DNA from: Certhia americana
Taxonomy: Eukaryota; Chordata; Aves; Passeriformes; Certhiidae
DNA length: 64,000 bases
Direction of reading: 5' to 3'
Assembly (NCBI GenBank): GCA_018697195.1
Contig: CM031857.1
Location: 93,072,617 to 93,136,616, forward strand
In this document: one piece after another, positions 28,501 through 43,800 of the stretch
Layout of the letters: each line of letters begins with the position of its first letter
How positions within the stretch are numbered: the first letter of the stretch is position 1
Notes under the pieces: generated by a model
Database searches by the model: none
What the model saw: the letters and a program-made list of their open reading frames with translations, nothing else
What the model was told of the DNA's origin: nothing
Translations under genes and position numbers: made by a program

Positions 28501-31500
28501 TTTGCAATACTGGCATTTTATCTCATCCCGTAAAAATCTGTAATTTATAAAACATCCAAGTCAATTGGATACTGTCTTCCCACAGTAACTTATGAATTTT
28601 CAGAAGTCTTTTTTTTTTTTCTGTCTCCCTGGAATTGTGTTTCCATCTGTCGGTGGAACAGCACAACTTCCCTGCTGTGGGACCAAGCAGGCGATGCTCC
28701 AAGGTCGTGTCCTACTGACCTTGTTCCAGTAGCTGCAGGTCTGACACGAATGCTGTCTCAGCATCTGTCAGAGCCGTAAAGCGAATGTCTCCAAGATGCA
28801 GAATTGCTGAGAGAATCACAAACAGGTTCTCCACCTCCTGCACACATTTTTTTTTCAGAATTAAAGATAAAGAAAAGATCTGTTGGACACACCAGTGAAA
28901 GGCAATGCTTTATAAAAAAAATACAGATTCTGTTAGTTTGTAGCATCAGCATTTGATAAGTTGAAAAACATTCACATGTGAATTATTAACAGGAAATTTG
29001 AAATCAAACTGGAACCTAGCTAGGATATGAACCAACAAAATTACTTTTTATTTCCTTTGTTTTAATGTAAGTCACATTAACTGCTAGGTTAAGAAAATTT
29101 TTCCGAATGGGATAAAAATACTGAAGTATCTTTAATGGATGCATTGTTTCTGCAAGTAATGAAACTTATCTTGTCTGTAGAGAATTTCCATTGAGACAAT
29201 TTCTGGACCTGGGAACAGCAAGGGTGTTTTTTGCCTCAGCCAACTGAATTCACAAATAAAGCGTTTAGCTCTATGGGTTCCTGGTATTAAAAGCTGTAAT
29301 TAAGGTCTGAAAGAACAAAACCAACTTTCCTTACCCTCACACTTTCCCTCAAGGACTACATCACTCTTCTGTGATGTCTTAGATTGTGAAGCAGCTATCT
29401 CTAGGGGCAGATTTTTCCTGGTCTCATTTTTATCACAGCAAGAAGAAAGCTAATTTTCTTTGGTTGCTTTGGTTGGTTAATTAGATTTAAAATATTTTTA
29501 AATTCAAGGAAAAATACGATCCATGGAATATGACCTTAAATGCTAAAATATGGAAAACATAGTGTGTTTTTGGAAGTTTTCTTTTTAAGGTGAATTAAGA
29601 ATATATATATATATATATTCTTAAAATGGTAAAACAGGAAACCTGATATCCACTATAACACTACGAAGCATTATGTACAGCAAAATTAATTGATAATTCT
29701 TGAAATAGTTTTGAAAAATAATATTTAGAACCTGAATCTGGTGACACTGCAGAAGCGACTGTGAGAAATTTCACTTGCCAGAATTTGCAGACTAAAATTA
29801 CAAATACACTACTAATGAAATATTTAGCTAATCCATCCTCTTTTTTCTCAAGTTTTCATCTTCTTTTTCTTCCTGTTCCTTTCCCTTAAGCCAATCATCA
29901 AAGGGCATTAGAAAAGCTTACAGTCCTGAGATATACCTCCAGTGCTGTTTAAGCAAGTTTGCTTCTCTAAACTGCACTTTAAGACAAGAACATCAATCCC
30001 TTACTGTACAAGAGAGATGTCAATAGGGCAACAGTGTATTTTAGTATTTATACAGTACCAAAGCTGGAGATTCAAAAAAATCCAGCATATACAAAGAAAC
30101 CAAGATAACCCTTAAAACAGAAGAAGTTATGCTTATATAACATCCAAACTATGGCGCTGTACTCTGCTTCTTGGGATGATATCTCAGGCAAGATTAAATG
30201 GCCCACTAGCACTGCACACTCCTTGATTGTAGGTTAACTCATTCAGTACTGGTTTGGGGAAGACTATGCAGCACTGAATGGCAGTGGGCTGGGGTGATTT
30301 TTGGTAAGGTTTCAGAGATGTTTCACATTCCAGATTCTCAAACCCTTTTTTGTAGTGTAAAGTGCATGTTCCCCCACCTTTAAAACAGTATTTGTTTTTA
30401 ATAAACAGCAACATACTTTGGAAGATATTGTTAATGACTGCTAAGGAATTTTTATGTTCTTCAAAAAGATTATCTGCTCTACCATTAAATGTGGCTAGGT
30501 AGTCAAGGAATGATACACACAGACCTCTCCATGTACCTCAGAAGTAAGGGGTAGAAATTTTAAGAATGTGTTTTATCTACATATCATCCTTAACATTCAA
30601 CACAGGAGATCAGCCTGCATTACTTGATAATTTCCCAGATTTCTTGCCCCCTAAATATTATTCTAATGCTGCCTGAGTACAGACCAGCCTTTGAGATGTT
30701 GACACTTTTCTGAGAGGTAACTTCTTTTCAAGAATTTTGAGTGAAATGCAGTTCTGGACTCAAATGAATACTACATATGAAGCATTCTCAGACAGTTACT
30801 GTAGGCTTATAAATCATGATTCATTTAGCATTCAGTTGTTTACTTATGGGTTGAACCTGTTCCTCAACAGAACAGAAGCATTAATGAAAAGGTAGAAGAG
30901 ATCCACCAAACTTTGAACACTAGGCTAAATCCAGAAGTGTTTGGACATTTTATTACTAAAATGTACTAGTACAGAGCTTAAGCCACTAGGAGAAAAGAAT
31001 AATATTGTCAAATATATCCAATTTGTTCAACTTTGTACGTGGCCCCATGAACATTAATGAAAAGAGACCCTACTCTTCATTGCATTGAAAGGTAACATTT
31101 TTTTACTGCCTTAACTGCGGAATGCCAAACAGCTCCACAATGTAGCATTACCACCACAGAGATCTATCTCCCACCTAAATAACAGTTTCAGCAGATGCAC
31201 AAATGTTTTGCTGGTAGCCCTTGATCCTTCTTTTTTATTACAACTGCTGCCCATCTGCCATTTTTTATGTCTTAACTTAAGAGTTACATTAACTTTTTGT
31301 CCCCTTCTTTCTAATATTGTATAGAAGTAAGTTCTTACCACCTTCTAAAACTACTGTTGCTTATGTATTTCTTTTGCAGAAGAGTTCAAGCTACAGTGTG
31401 CTAGGCAGCATACACATACATAAGAAATGTTGGGAGTTTTTTAAGCACTGTAGTATCCTAAAGGGATACATGGTTTACATGAGTTCTTATATTCACCCTT

Positions 31501-34500
31501 CTATTTCTTCTGATTTCTGTCACACCTCTGTCCTCCAGAACCTCTTCTTGATTAATTTTTCAAATTATCTTCTTCATTAGTTTCATAGGATTAAAGACAA
31601 ACATCAGGCCTATCTTCTTATGCCTTTTGGGTAATTAAGTCAGTTCTTTCAAGTTACCTGGCTCTAAATTTCTTTGCCTAAATAGGTATTTACTTCTTTT
31701 CAGGTGCTGTTAGCATATGTGTGTTTCTCAAAATTAAAAAGGATGGGAAGATCATCAGGAAGAGGAAAAAATTTACATGGCTTTTATGAGGTGTCATATG
31801 GGATTTGATTGCTTCTTTTTATCTATGTAATTTAATTGTTCAGAGTATTATACCTTGAAGCTGTTTTGTGAATCTTTAAGAACGAAAAAGATTTACATTG
31901 TTGGTTCTGTGTCTAATTAAAAGTGATTACAGTAATTTCCCTGGAGTGAACTAGTGCTGTATTTGTTTTAAGGTCTTAACTAACAGGGGGGAAAAAAAGA
32001 CAGAAAGATGCTTCTTTTCCCCACAAAAGGCTATCTGTGAGGGTTACTTATGGCCTGCTTTCAACTAATATGATTATTTTAGCCACAAATAACATAAGCT
32101 CATGCAACTTACCAGGCTATTGAATCCCAGAGCACCTAGAGCTTGTTTTAGTATGGTCAATTTCTCTCTGTTTTGAGGGTTGGCTGATAACATCATCTCT
32201 TCTGATACAGTCTGGCTTAGATACCTGTACAGAGGAAAAACAGCATATCTGGTATTTACAAGGCTGGTGCATGATGAAACTTTTGCAGTTCAAGTCCAGC
32301 TTTACATTTCTAACCAGAGGTTTATTGCAGATTTTTCTCATCCTTTGGAGGGAGCAGTACCAGTGACAGAATGTTATGAATTTCTTTCTTAAACTTTTGA
32401 TTAAGACTCCCCCCCAACCCCAACTTTAGCCCTACACAGAAGCTGAAAGTTCAAACTGGATTTATACCACTGACAGTTTTGCCGTTCTTCCACTAGGAGA
32501 GATTCCCCTTCAGAAGGCAGATTTGAGAAGAATTTCTGAAAACTCTGACTGCTTTAAATTCCCCTCTTCCTGATAAGGGAGTAGATCAGCCCTTAACTGC
32601 CACAATGATCATGGCTGATAGGTGTACTCAACATCTCTCAAAATGGAGCAGTAACCAAGTACACAGAATAGTAAGTGTACACCTCTTAAGCTGTGCTGCT
32701 TTGCACATTGCAAAGCAAAAGGAAATTTCATGTACCTTCCTAAAAACAATGATTAGCAGAGAGAAAGAGAGACACCTAGTGCAGCAGCTAACTCAGGAAA
32801 AGAAAAAAACCCACAAGCAACATAAAGAATAATAATACAAAAGAGATTAATCACAAGCTGTAGGAAAATATATTATTGAAAAGTCCAGCAATCTAGCCTT
32901 TACAACAATTTATTTTCACCCTCTTGAAGTAAGTGTATTTTTAGCAGTATTCAGGTATCTTCACAGAGCTGAAATCACTAAGAATGAGGTGACTGAATAT
33001 CTTACAGGATCTGACTTCTAATCACACAATGCTGAGAATGTAAGGTATTTTCTTTTATTGTTTTCATTAAATTATCATAATCATTAAAATACACATTCAT
33101 CACATAATCGACAATCTTCATAAAGGTCACTTAAATAAACAAAAGAACTCTCCACACTTATGTCCAAATAACATCAGCACTACACCAACAAAGGTGGACA
33201 ATTTACATGCATTTCAGCCCTCACCCTTCAATTACAACAAAACTTCTCAAAAATTATTCTGTTTTCTAGTGATGTTCAGTCCATGATTTGTCACTTAAAT
33301 ATAGGAAACAAAACTGGTTTAATTTTTGACAATTCTTGTTTACAATCATATTCTCATAGAGGAGACATAGTTTGAAAATAAACTCCTCCTACTACAGAAG
33401 GTCTAGCAACACTCTATTAGGGGTGATCGTTCTTATAAGGGTACCCTTTTACATGAATGTGTGTAGGAAGAATTATTTAGCATTTTCACTTTTTTAACAG
33501 ATAATGAGGTTTAAATAGTACCCACAATGAAACATAAAGTTCATTTTTAATGAATCCATACCATATTTAGCAGTGTGGATTCCCTTTGCAGTGATAATGG
33601 CATCATTTACCCCAGCAGGTGGGCAGAAGAAGAATGATGGGGTTAAAAATGTGTGCCTGGCTGCATAAGTACCTTCTACACTCACAGGAGGACTAACTGA
33701 GAAGATATCTCAAGTATGAACAAGTCTCTCACATCAGTGGATAAAGCTGGTGGTTCACAAACCATTGAGAATGTGGGTCTGTGAGCATCACTGTCAGTGC
33801 TTAGCACTGGTTCCTTGAGGTTACTAAAACAAATTTTGTCAGACTGAGGTAAGTACAAATGATAGTACAGCTGTCAAGTCAGCTAGAGCAGATGAAACAA
33901 AGTATAGCCAGCTTTATGCTTTAGGGCCTTTTTTGTTGGGTTGGCTTTTTTGTGGGGCTTTTTGGTTTGTTGCTGGATTTTTTTCCTGGGGTTTTTACAT
34001 TGCCTGTAGATTCAAAAGGAACCTAGAATACATCTAATACTGAATCTGACATAGAACCTTCTGGTGTAAAGGTTAATCCATCAGAAAATCTTCTACTCTC
34101 CTGAACTGCTACATGAGCTTATGCCAGTGACAAGCTATGGCATCATGAGTTCTGCTACATGAGCTTATGCCAGTAACATGCTATGGCATCATGAGTTGGT
34201 GGCACTTTTGATCCATAATTAGGAGATTTACAGCAGCAGCCACTCTGCTGTCAAAATATTCTATTGTCGAATGCTGTAGGAGTTGGAAGCATATGGCCAT
34301 TTCTGAAAAAAAACCCCTCCTCCTCCTCCTCAGTGGTTTTCTCCCTAAATAATTCTTTGTCTCTCTGTGTACTGAGCAGGGAGTATTCTTTCCTGTTCTG
34401 TGAAGAGAATACTCCACACTTCTCCTTTTTAAGCAACCCCATTTAACCAGCACTTTTTTTGCACAGCCGAAGTGCTAGTGAGTCCTGTTGTTGCAAAAGG

Positions 34501-37500
34501 CCGTGTGAGCACTACCACCAGCCCTGAAAGCAGGCTGCAGCACATCAGAGTGCTGCAGAACACTCACCCTCTGAGAGGAAAGCGCAGAGCTGTGGCGTGA
34601 TGTGACATGCGCCTGTTCTGGCCTTCGGCACAGCGCTTGCTGATACAGCAGGGGGCAAAATGGGCACCTGCCAAAACGGGTGCCTCTGGCTCTAACAAAC
34701 CATCTATAAACTGTAGCAGCTGCTGGGACATGCCTGTTGGAAGAGAATCTGACTTTCCCAGCTATACACATCCTGAAGACTTAATCAGCAGATGTGCTGG
34801 TGCTCTTGGAAAGGGAAGCAGTTGGACTTTTTCTAAGGTGCACTTCAATTTAGTTTCCCCAGTCCCTAAAAGCAATTAAATTATTTTATAATATTTCATA
34901 AGGTCCTCTCATTTTCCAAACTATTTAAGGACTAATGAAATATCGAACATTGCTTTGAAGATTTGACTGTTACATCTTTATAATACAGAGTACACTCATA
35001 TTAAGGATGGATTAATTGTATGGAGTACTTGGAACTGCTGATGGGTATCATACAGCCCTCACAAAATGTAGGAAACATGTACTGCAACATAATGCTTTCT
35101 AGCCATACAAGGAAACATACTTTCCTTATTATTAAATTCATTCTGCCTCAGAAATAGAGTAACATTTGGATAGAATTTTATTTTTCTTTTAAAACAGTTC
35201 CCTGGCAGCTCATTCTTTACACCTTAAAGACGTTAAGGACTAAAAGGTTTTGAGACACCATTTGTGTCAATATTACTATTGTCACCTCTTTTTGTTTAAG
35301 AACTAGAGTCCAGAACAAATCTTAAATTGTCCCCTCTCTTACAAAATTAAGGAAAGGGGAAAGAGATATGTCACAGTGTAAAAGTCCTAATAATAATAAA
35401 CATTCCTTGGTTGAAGATGCATCACTTCTCCATAAAATGTAAAATTTTTCCAGGAGGTGTCATATTTCTAGTGCATTTTTGTCTTTTGACATTCAAGTAG
35501 CCTGGGCAGAATGGCATTGCTGGTGATGAAGAGGAACTGAACTTATAAATTAAAATTTATATTTTGAACCTACCATGGGGATTTTAGTTATTATTCTTCA
35601 TTAGATTTTTGCTATTGTAAACTATAGCCATGAAAACCTATGATGTTACATGAGTGTGTGTAATGTTCCTATAAGTTTCTAACAAAATAGTCTGTGTTCA
35701 AATGTAAACCGGATCTGGTGACTCCTGAGTTCTTTGTTGCTGATAATTTTAGTAAAAGAGGTTCTACTGCTATACAATCCAGAGTAGATGTTCTATAATA
35801 CCTGATGCTCACAGGCTGTGCACCAGTTTCATGCTTACTTAGTTCAGTTTTGCTAGCCTGACTGGTACATCTCTGTGTGCAAATTCATTCTGAAAATGCA
35901 CCTTCACATTAGTTGCCTGTAGCTTTAGAAAAAGATTCTCAGATTTTGTATGAAGTTGAGCCCTGTAACTGAAGGTAGCTACTCAGAAAAATTCTATTTA
36001 TACCTCTTCTAAAAGTGACAAACCAAAGATGCAGTTCTAGTAATTAACCCCTTTCTGCTGGCTGTGTAACTATTTGTTTAAAAGCTACCCCAAGCTGACA
36101 TTTGCATTGGTCTAGTGCTTTTATCTGACATTTTATCAGCACACAAAAAAAAGCTTTAAAGACATGGTCAGAGATTTTATATTAAAAAGAAGAAACTCTA
36201 CTGATTCACAAAACTTCTTTTCTTAACCAGGGTAAACTAATTGAATTGTCATATAGTCACTTTCAGTAAAGCACACTGTTACATTAGATAGACAATCTTT
36301 TGAGAAATGTAAGGGACTGTATAGTTTTTCTTTCCGATTTTTTTTCCTAACAGTTCTAATTTGCAACTCTCTAGCAATCTCATCAATTCTAGTCTCTAAA
36401 AGGAAAAAAAATACTGTCTAGAAGAAAAATTCAGTGGTGGTAATTTTTTAGTATATTGCTCATCATAAAATGCAATCTTTGAAACATCATTAGAATGACT
36501 GACTAGTACAACCAAGAGTATAAAGAAAGTACTTTAGTATGACATTCAACTCTTAAACATTAACCACACCTCTAATTCCATAATTAACTTTACATATTTA
36601 CCTTATCATTCTCATTATAATTGTTATACTTCATCACAATTATTCAACTTACATATTCAGCTTACCTGAAGAATAGTGAACTTGTGTGACATAAGCGTAT
36701 TTCAAAATTTCCTATATAAGGCCACCAGTTAAAAACTTTGTTCAAGTAATTAATCCTCTGCTTAAATGATTGAGCAAATAATGAGACTAAAGCTACAACT
36801 ATCTAAGACAAGCAAAGACTAAAAAGAAACTATCTCTTGGCTATCAGTTTGCTGCTGACAGAAACTCAGCAAAATAATACCTGATTTACATTATTTTCTT
36901 TTGAACTGTAACCCAAGAGCATTTAGTATCAAGGTGATCTGCCTCATTCAATATAAACAATTCATGTAATTTCTGTTTATTCTTAGAACTGCAACATTTA
37001 TATAAAATCTGTGAAAAGACAAAAATCAACAAGTTTGAAATCTGATAATAAACCTTGATATTTCACTAAGAAAGTAAAACATCACCAAAACACTACCCTA
37101 ACCACTTTACATTTGTAGAATCTGACACCTGAAATGTTCAAGTATTCTGTAAGAGCAGCCATTTTATGCCTTGCACCTATATATATATATTGCTCTGTAT
37201 GACAGAGAAATATCTACTTCATTGCAGTGGCTCAAGTCCTATCTGGCAGGGAAACCGTCTGAAAGAGATTAGTAGGTTGTGACCAGTTCATCAGAAATTC
37301 CTTTTTGTCTGGACAGTTAGAATTGAGTTTCAATTAAAGATGAAGATGAACCGTGGATTTGCCAGATGGACACTTCTTTTCTGAGGGCTTTCCTGAAGTA
37401 AATACATCTTCTCATGAATAATTAAAAGAACTCTTGGAAGGATTATATCATTAAGTGGTTCTAAGTCACTGTAAAATTTTAGGATAAAGCCCTATGATGT

Positions 37501-37850
37501 AAAAAAAGGGGGTTGGGATTGCTTTTAAGCTAGCATCTAGCTGCTTCCCACTTGACTCCTTTCCTGATGGAGGATGAGTGCTGACACATCTCCATTTTGT
37601 TTTACGGCTTCCTGGTCTATATCAGGTTTGATATAAGGGTAACAGTACAAAATCAGTACAGAAAAGTCTTGAAACTTTATTACAATGATAGTGAAGTAAA
37701 TGCTGCTTGTGGTAATAAGGATCTCAGCAGCCACAGTCAAGATCTTCAGTAAAGAAACCCCTCAGGTTACAGGCAAAAAGCTTCATTTCCTGCTTTTTTA
37801 AACTCAGAATAATCTGTGCTCAGATTAGAAACAGAGGACATATCTTTAAT

Positions 37851-37884
<34 letters not shown>

Positions 37885-40800
37885 AACCAAAACCAACCAA
37901 TTAAAACTGCACAGAAAAGCAAGGGGCTGAATAAGGGTATCCTGTTTTATTGGTCAGAAGAGCGACAGAGATCAGATGAAAGCACACTTTGTCCAGTAAT
38001 TAGGCCAAACAGAAATGACTATTAAAAAATACAATTCAACAGCAAACAAATATAGAATAAGACAAAGGGATAACTGACTGTACAAATTCAAGGCAGGTAA
38101 GGATGATTTAGGCAGTGGATCATCAGAATAGTATCTACTATAAACTAAATGAGAGTCAAGTATGCCTTGATAATGCAAAAAAATTAATCATCATATATAA
38201 TGATGCACAGGCTTTATTTGCACAGGCCAACATAGGACTCATGAAACTAACATGGTTAAAGCTTGAACTGGACTGCTCCGTGTGATTTGGGGCATCCCAT
38301 TTCAGGAAAATCTGCATCAGTTAAGAGAAAACCCAGAGGAAAGCAGCAGCAAAAATTTATCAGAAAATAGACTTAGGAACAAAACCGTTCATTAAATGTC
38401 AACTACAGAAAACTGAGAAAAATATTAGAAAGATGAACATTCCCACACACTGAAGGATTATACCTGGAGGTTTTCAAGACTCAACAAAGCTCTGAACAAC
38501 CTGATCTGATCTGCCAGCTGGTCCTGACTGGAGCAGGCAGTACAGTAGAGACCCCCTGAAGTCCCTGCCAAAATGAATTATTCTGTGATCCTATGAAATA
38601 CACTGGATTTATTTCTCAGATAAGCTGGGATTTCTTTCTTCATTCTCATGTAATATCAATAATTTTGGCCTCAGAAAAGTGGGACATCAAGCAAAGAAAA
38701 GTCTTTAATTGTTGGAGACATTACCTTGACCTTTAAGTAGTCCCTAAAATACAGAAATTGACTACAGGTGTTAGAGCTATATCTGAGGACGAGTAAAATT
38801 TGATCTGAAATTTACATTGTTCAATATCTGAAGGGATGACAGTGTTCTAAAATCAGAATGGTCTTAAACACCAGATCCCTACCAAAGGATGAGTCAAAAT
38901 AGGATGACAATATTTCTGCTGTTTTGCTTAGTTCAGCAACCCGTTCCACTAGTCTAGATAGTAGTTAAAAAAGCAATACATTATTATTATTTTATGAGGA
39001 AGAAATTTCCTTCTGATCTTGAAAACAAATATTTTGACACCAACTTCTAAATCATCTTTCTTTCTTAAAATTTTAGAAAACTCAAATTTTATAGAAGGTA
39101 ACCTCAAATTTTCAGAAAAACTGATATGACTAATTTATCATCAGGAAGTTTCCAGTCACTTTAGTTGCTTTTTATGAGCTAGAAAGCAAAAAAACCCACC
39201 CTCTTTTAAAATTGTTTTTGTACCTTCAAAATACCTGAAGTTTTTGAAAAATATCTGGGGCATAAGATTAATCTCTTGGAGCTGATGAAAATATCCAATG
39301 CAAGCTGGTTCAAAATAATTATCAGGATACATGCTATGACCACCACAACATCTCCAGGCCAATACAACTTAGCTTGACTTTGTATCTAGACAGTAAATGG
39401 TTTGTACCTTCCACCTAAAATTATTTATTAATAAGGCTACCAGGATGACTGAAAAAGAATCCTTTCTTGCAGGTAATCCCTCAGGGGGGACAAAATCTTT
39501 ATTCTACTGGGCTTCTGGGTAAAGGTGTACAGTAAATGAACTCAAACTACTTAGACTTCAGTTCTTATGCTTTTTCACTTATGAAGTGAAAAAAAGATAG
39601 GGCTTGAAGTCACAACAGAAACTTCGCTTATTCCAAACACCATCCTGAGGTAGAAAATCACAAGTTTCAAGATCTGGGAATGATAGAATCATGGTCTTGA
39701 TAAAAACTGGGAACATGATGAGAACACAGATGAAACTGCCCTGGCATTAGCTCACAAATCAGGAAAAAGTTTTCTTTCTTTTGTGCGGCCCCGACATAAG
39801 ATTTTCAAAGGACCCCTCTGTTTGCACAGCAGATCCTGTCCTGTGACAAAGGCTTGGACCTTTGCATAACATATCTCTGGAGACCTTTTTAGATCGAGAG
39901 CAAAGGAAAATATTATTTTTCTCTGTTTATATTCCTTTAGTTGGTAAAAGAAAAAAGAAAAAGAAAATAAATGCATGTGAAGAGCTGAATGTCATAATCT
40001 GTTCTTTTCTGAGACACCTGGTCAACTGGTTCCTGTGAGGAATTAAAACTTCTATGGTGTGCTTTCTTCTGCTGATCCACTTGTCCACATGGCATTTCTC
40101 TGCTGTTAGGAGGATACCTCTAAACTAACCCGTAGAGAAATAGGATAGTATCAACCCCTACTCTAGCACAATTCAACACAAAATATAGTATATATTTTTT
40201 GCTAAAAGGAGTTCAAAATTATTGGGAAAAGAAAGGAGCAAAGAATAAATACATAAGATAAACTAATCACTAAATACTGGACTCTCTATCAATACTTAAT
40301 TAGGCAGTGCAAGCCACTGCACATCATACTGTGAATCAGAGATTTTGGATTTTGTCTATAAAGCCCTTATTTCTTCTACAAAAATGACATAAAAATAAAA
40401 ACCTTAATCTTCCTTCAGGAATTCAAAATATTAAAAAAAGAAAAATCTAAAAAATGAGATCCTGATACTTAATATTTATTTATCCAAGCCAGAAGGTTTT
40501 TATTCTCACTTTTAGGACAAAGCCCCCATGTTTTGGTGGATTTTTGTTTTGTTTCGTTTTGGTTTTGTTGGAGTTTTGGTGTTTGGGGTTTTTTTTCGGG
40601 GGAGTGTTTTGGTTTCTTTTGTTTTTTTATATATCATGCTGTAAGTCTATGGAAATCTGTCATGCAATAGTTCTCCAAAACCATTATGTGCTGTCCAGTT
40701 AAAGAACTTTAGAAGAGATGATTGAAACCAGGCTCTTTCAAAACATCACCTTCATTCTGGATATGATTTCCTACATGTATCTCCCCCTCACACAGAGGTG

Positions 40801-43800
40801 CACAAATTCTTTCCAGTCATGATGATGAGCAGGAAATATAACTGGTTTGCCACTTTCTAGGCATGAGACACTCCATAAGTCAGCTTTATACTGGTGGGAA
40901 AGACTGTGCCCATAGCCTAGAGAAGAGCACATCAGTCAGACTGAATAGATTCAGGAATTCCTGCTGGAATCATTAATTTTCTTCTAGTGCTGTAAAGGCT
41001 TTTCTTACAGCTTGATCTTAATTAAAGTGTATTAAGAAAAATCACACACAAATATGCTCTCAGTGCAAGCTTCTATAAAATGCTGCATCAAAACCAGACA
41101 CAGACCATGCCCATATGGCATCATAGTTAGTGATTTTAGGCCACTGGGAAAACAAGAAGTTGGTTTCTTTTCTTGCCAGGTTTACACGTACTGTGAAGTA
41201 GAATAATGAATTATTTCACCACTATGTATTGTCCCAATTCAGCAAAACATTTCTGCATAACAAACTTCAAACACACGCTTCGTGCCACTGATTTCAGTTG
41301 AATCTTAGTACCAAAACAAATATCAATAACTGGAAATTATAGGTGAACACCCTGTATTGAGTTCTGGTTCACTGAGAAAGAAGGAAAGGCAGACTGAGGT
41401 GTGTTAGTAAGACTGGAGGAAATAAGTAGTGCTGGCAACCTAGACTTTAAGCTGTCCCAAGCATTGTTTATGCAATTTTTAGTCCTTTATATAACATTAT
41501 CTCACATTTATTTCTACTATATATAATGGAGATTCCAAAGATACACAAGCATTCCTGAACTGTAACTGTATCACCTAGGCATAGTGCAGAAAACACAGTA
41601 TTTAGCTATTTGGCTTAGACAAACCCCTGCCCCAACATAGCCGTGGCATTTTTTGCTCAACACCATCTGGGGAGTCTCTGATACCCTTCACAATGAGCCA
41701 CACAGACTTATCTTTCAGATCTACTTGTCATTATATAAAGTCTAAACCAGAACATTATTACAAAATCTTCATTAGCTGATGCTTTGTTGCTTGAAAATTC
41801 TCAAGAGAGCCAATGTCACAGGAGGATGAAGCGGTATTTCATAATCAGGTTCCAGCTCTAACACAATCAATATGCATGTTGTGGGTGTCATTTAATGTGA
41901 CATTGTATTAAGAAGCATGGATTAACAAGCTAAATCCCTTCCTTCCCCTTATTAGTGCTGCCCAATGAACCATGTACTTGCACAATCGTGTGAAAGGCAT
42001 TTTTCCTTTGCAGTCCCCATTCCTCCTTCCCATCCAGTTCAGGGTAGTAGCCCTGATTAAGCACAATGGTCATCGCTAAAAATTCAACATTACAAGATCT
42101 GTTAATTTTTACTTTAACTTCAGGTAGAAATCGTAGCATCTCAGATATGGGTCACTTACAGATAAAATGTAATCATTTAAAATCCAGTTTTCTTACAACT
42201 AGGTCAGTTTACTTCCCTCATATTAAATATTTGTGAAGTATTTCTCCAAAATACATTAAATTTTTGTAAAAGTTTAGCTATTTCTGTGACTCCTTACTAA
42301 ATCCCAAGATGTGATTTAACTATAAGTAAACTTTAGGATTGTTTGGCCTGACTGAAAATTAATGACTTCACAGTTCTACATATATTTTAAAAAATGCTTT
42401 CAGATGGGATGAAGGGTATTGAGCACATAAAAGCAAGCCATTACCTTTCAAAAATAATTCCCACTAATTCTACCATACAAACTCACAGAGTAAGAAAATT
42501 CAGCACACATTTTATTTCTTTAAATATCTCATGTGAATATGAGAGGACAATGTATTCTGCTTAGTGCGGAAAAGCTGCTTTGCATTTAGCAATGTTTGAT
42601 ATGTAAACAGGAATGAGATAAAGACAAAGCAAAACAGTTGACATCAATGAAGTAACTGACATTTCCAGAACATGATAATGAATAGGTTCTGGCTTTTTTC
42701 TTCTCAGGGAAAAAGGGCATGGATTACTGCCTTTTTTTCCTTGGTCCCCAGTTTTTAAATGTATTTGAATCTGGTCAAATTTTATACCCTTTGAACCTTG
42801 TTACCCTGTAGTACTGAGCTGGAGTTATATACTATCATTTAAGTGCACATATTTCTGCTCATAACTCGTGCAATGAAGCACCAAAATCAGCACTTAAAAA
42901 AACATGAATAGCTTTGTTAATGTCAAGAGGTAAGGTATCAGAATAATACTAATTAACTAAACACTGTATTGACAGTTGAACACAGCTATTATTTTTAGTT
43001 TTCTAAACTAACAAAATTACAAGTTATGGATGTGTTTTGTAAATGGGTTTTAGCACAGAAAGCTTATATTAGCCCATGTTTATCCAGAAAGTAGTTTTGC
43101 CTTGATATTTTATAAAATGAAATTTCAAATAATTGTCTACAAAAGATTATGTGTACTGTGAAGTATGTAAGTTTTACAGACAGTGGATATTTTCTAAAGA
43201 GATTTCCTGTAAAAGAAATCAAAGAAATACATATTGGTCTTTAGCCTCAAAATTCAAAATATTGATAGGCTACAATCAGGGTGGGGTTTTTTTGGTTTTT
43301 TCCTAATTATATTGATAATTCTGTGGAATAGGTTGAAATCAGAGACTCAAGCATTCTGTTTCTAAAGTTACACAAAAACATAAATTTAGAATTATTCCAT
43401 TAAAGAAAAAAAAAATAATGTGGAACAGGAGTGACTCAAAATGCAATTTTTCATGCATCTGATGGTAATACAAGAATTAATACAGACAGCATACCTTGAA
43501 CTTTTTTACTGGCTTATGATTCAGATATTATACAGAATCATGAGATTATAATTCTATGAACTACCACTCTAAAAGTATAATTTTGAAGTTTAATATATGC
43601 GAAATAAGGAGCATAATGCTGATGGTGATGAAAAAGTAGCAAATAGTAAGCATTGCTGAAGATGTAAAAACAGTAAGGCCAGCCTGCATGCAAGTGTAAA
43701 CTGGTCCAATCCATTTCCTGAAATGCTTCAGAAGTTGTTTGAACTTTGCTCCTACAAATGAAAGCAATTTTGTATTTCTGTGTTCAGACTTTGGCATTGG

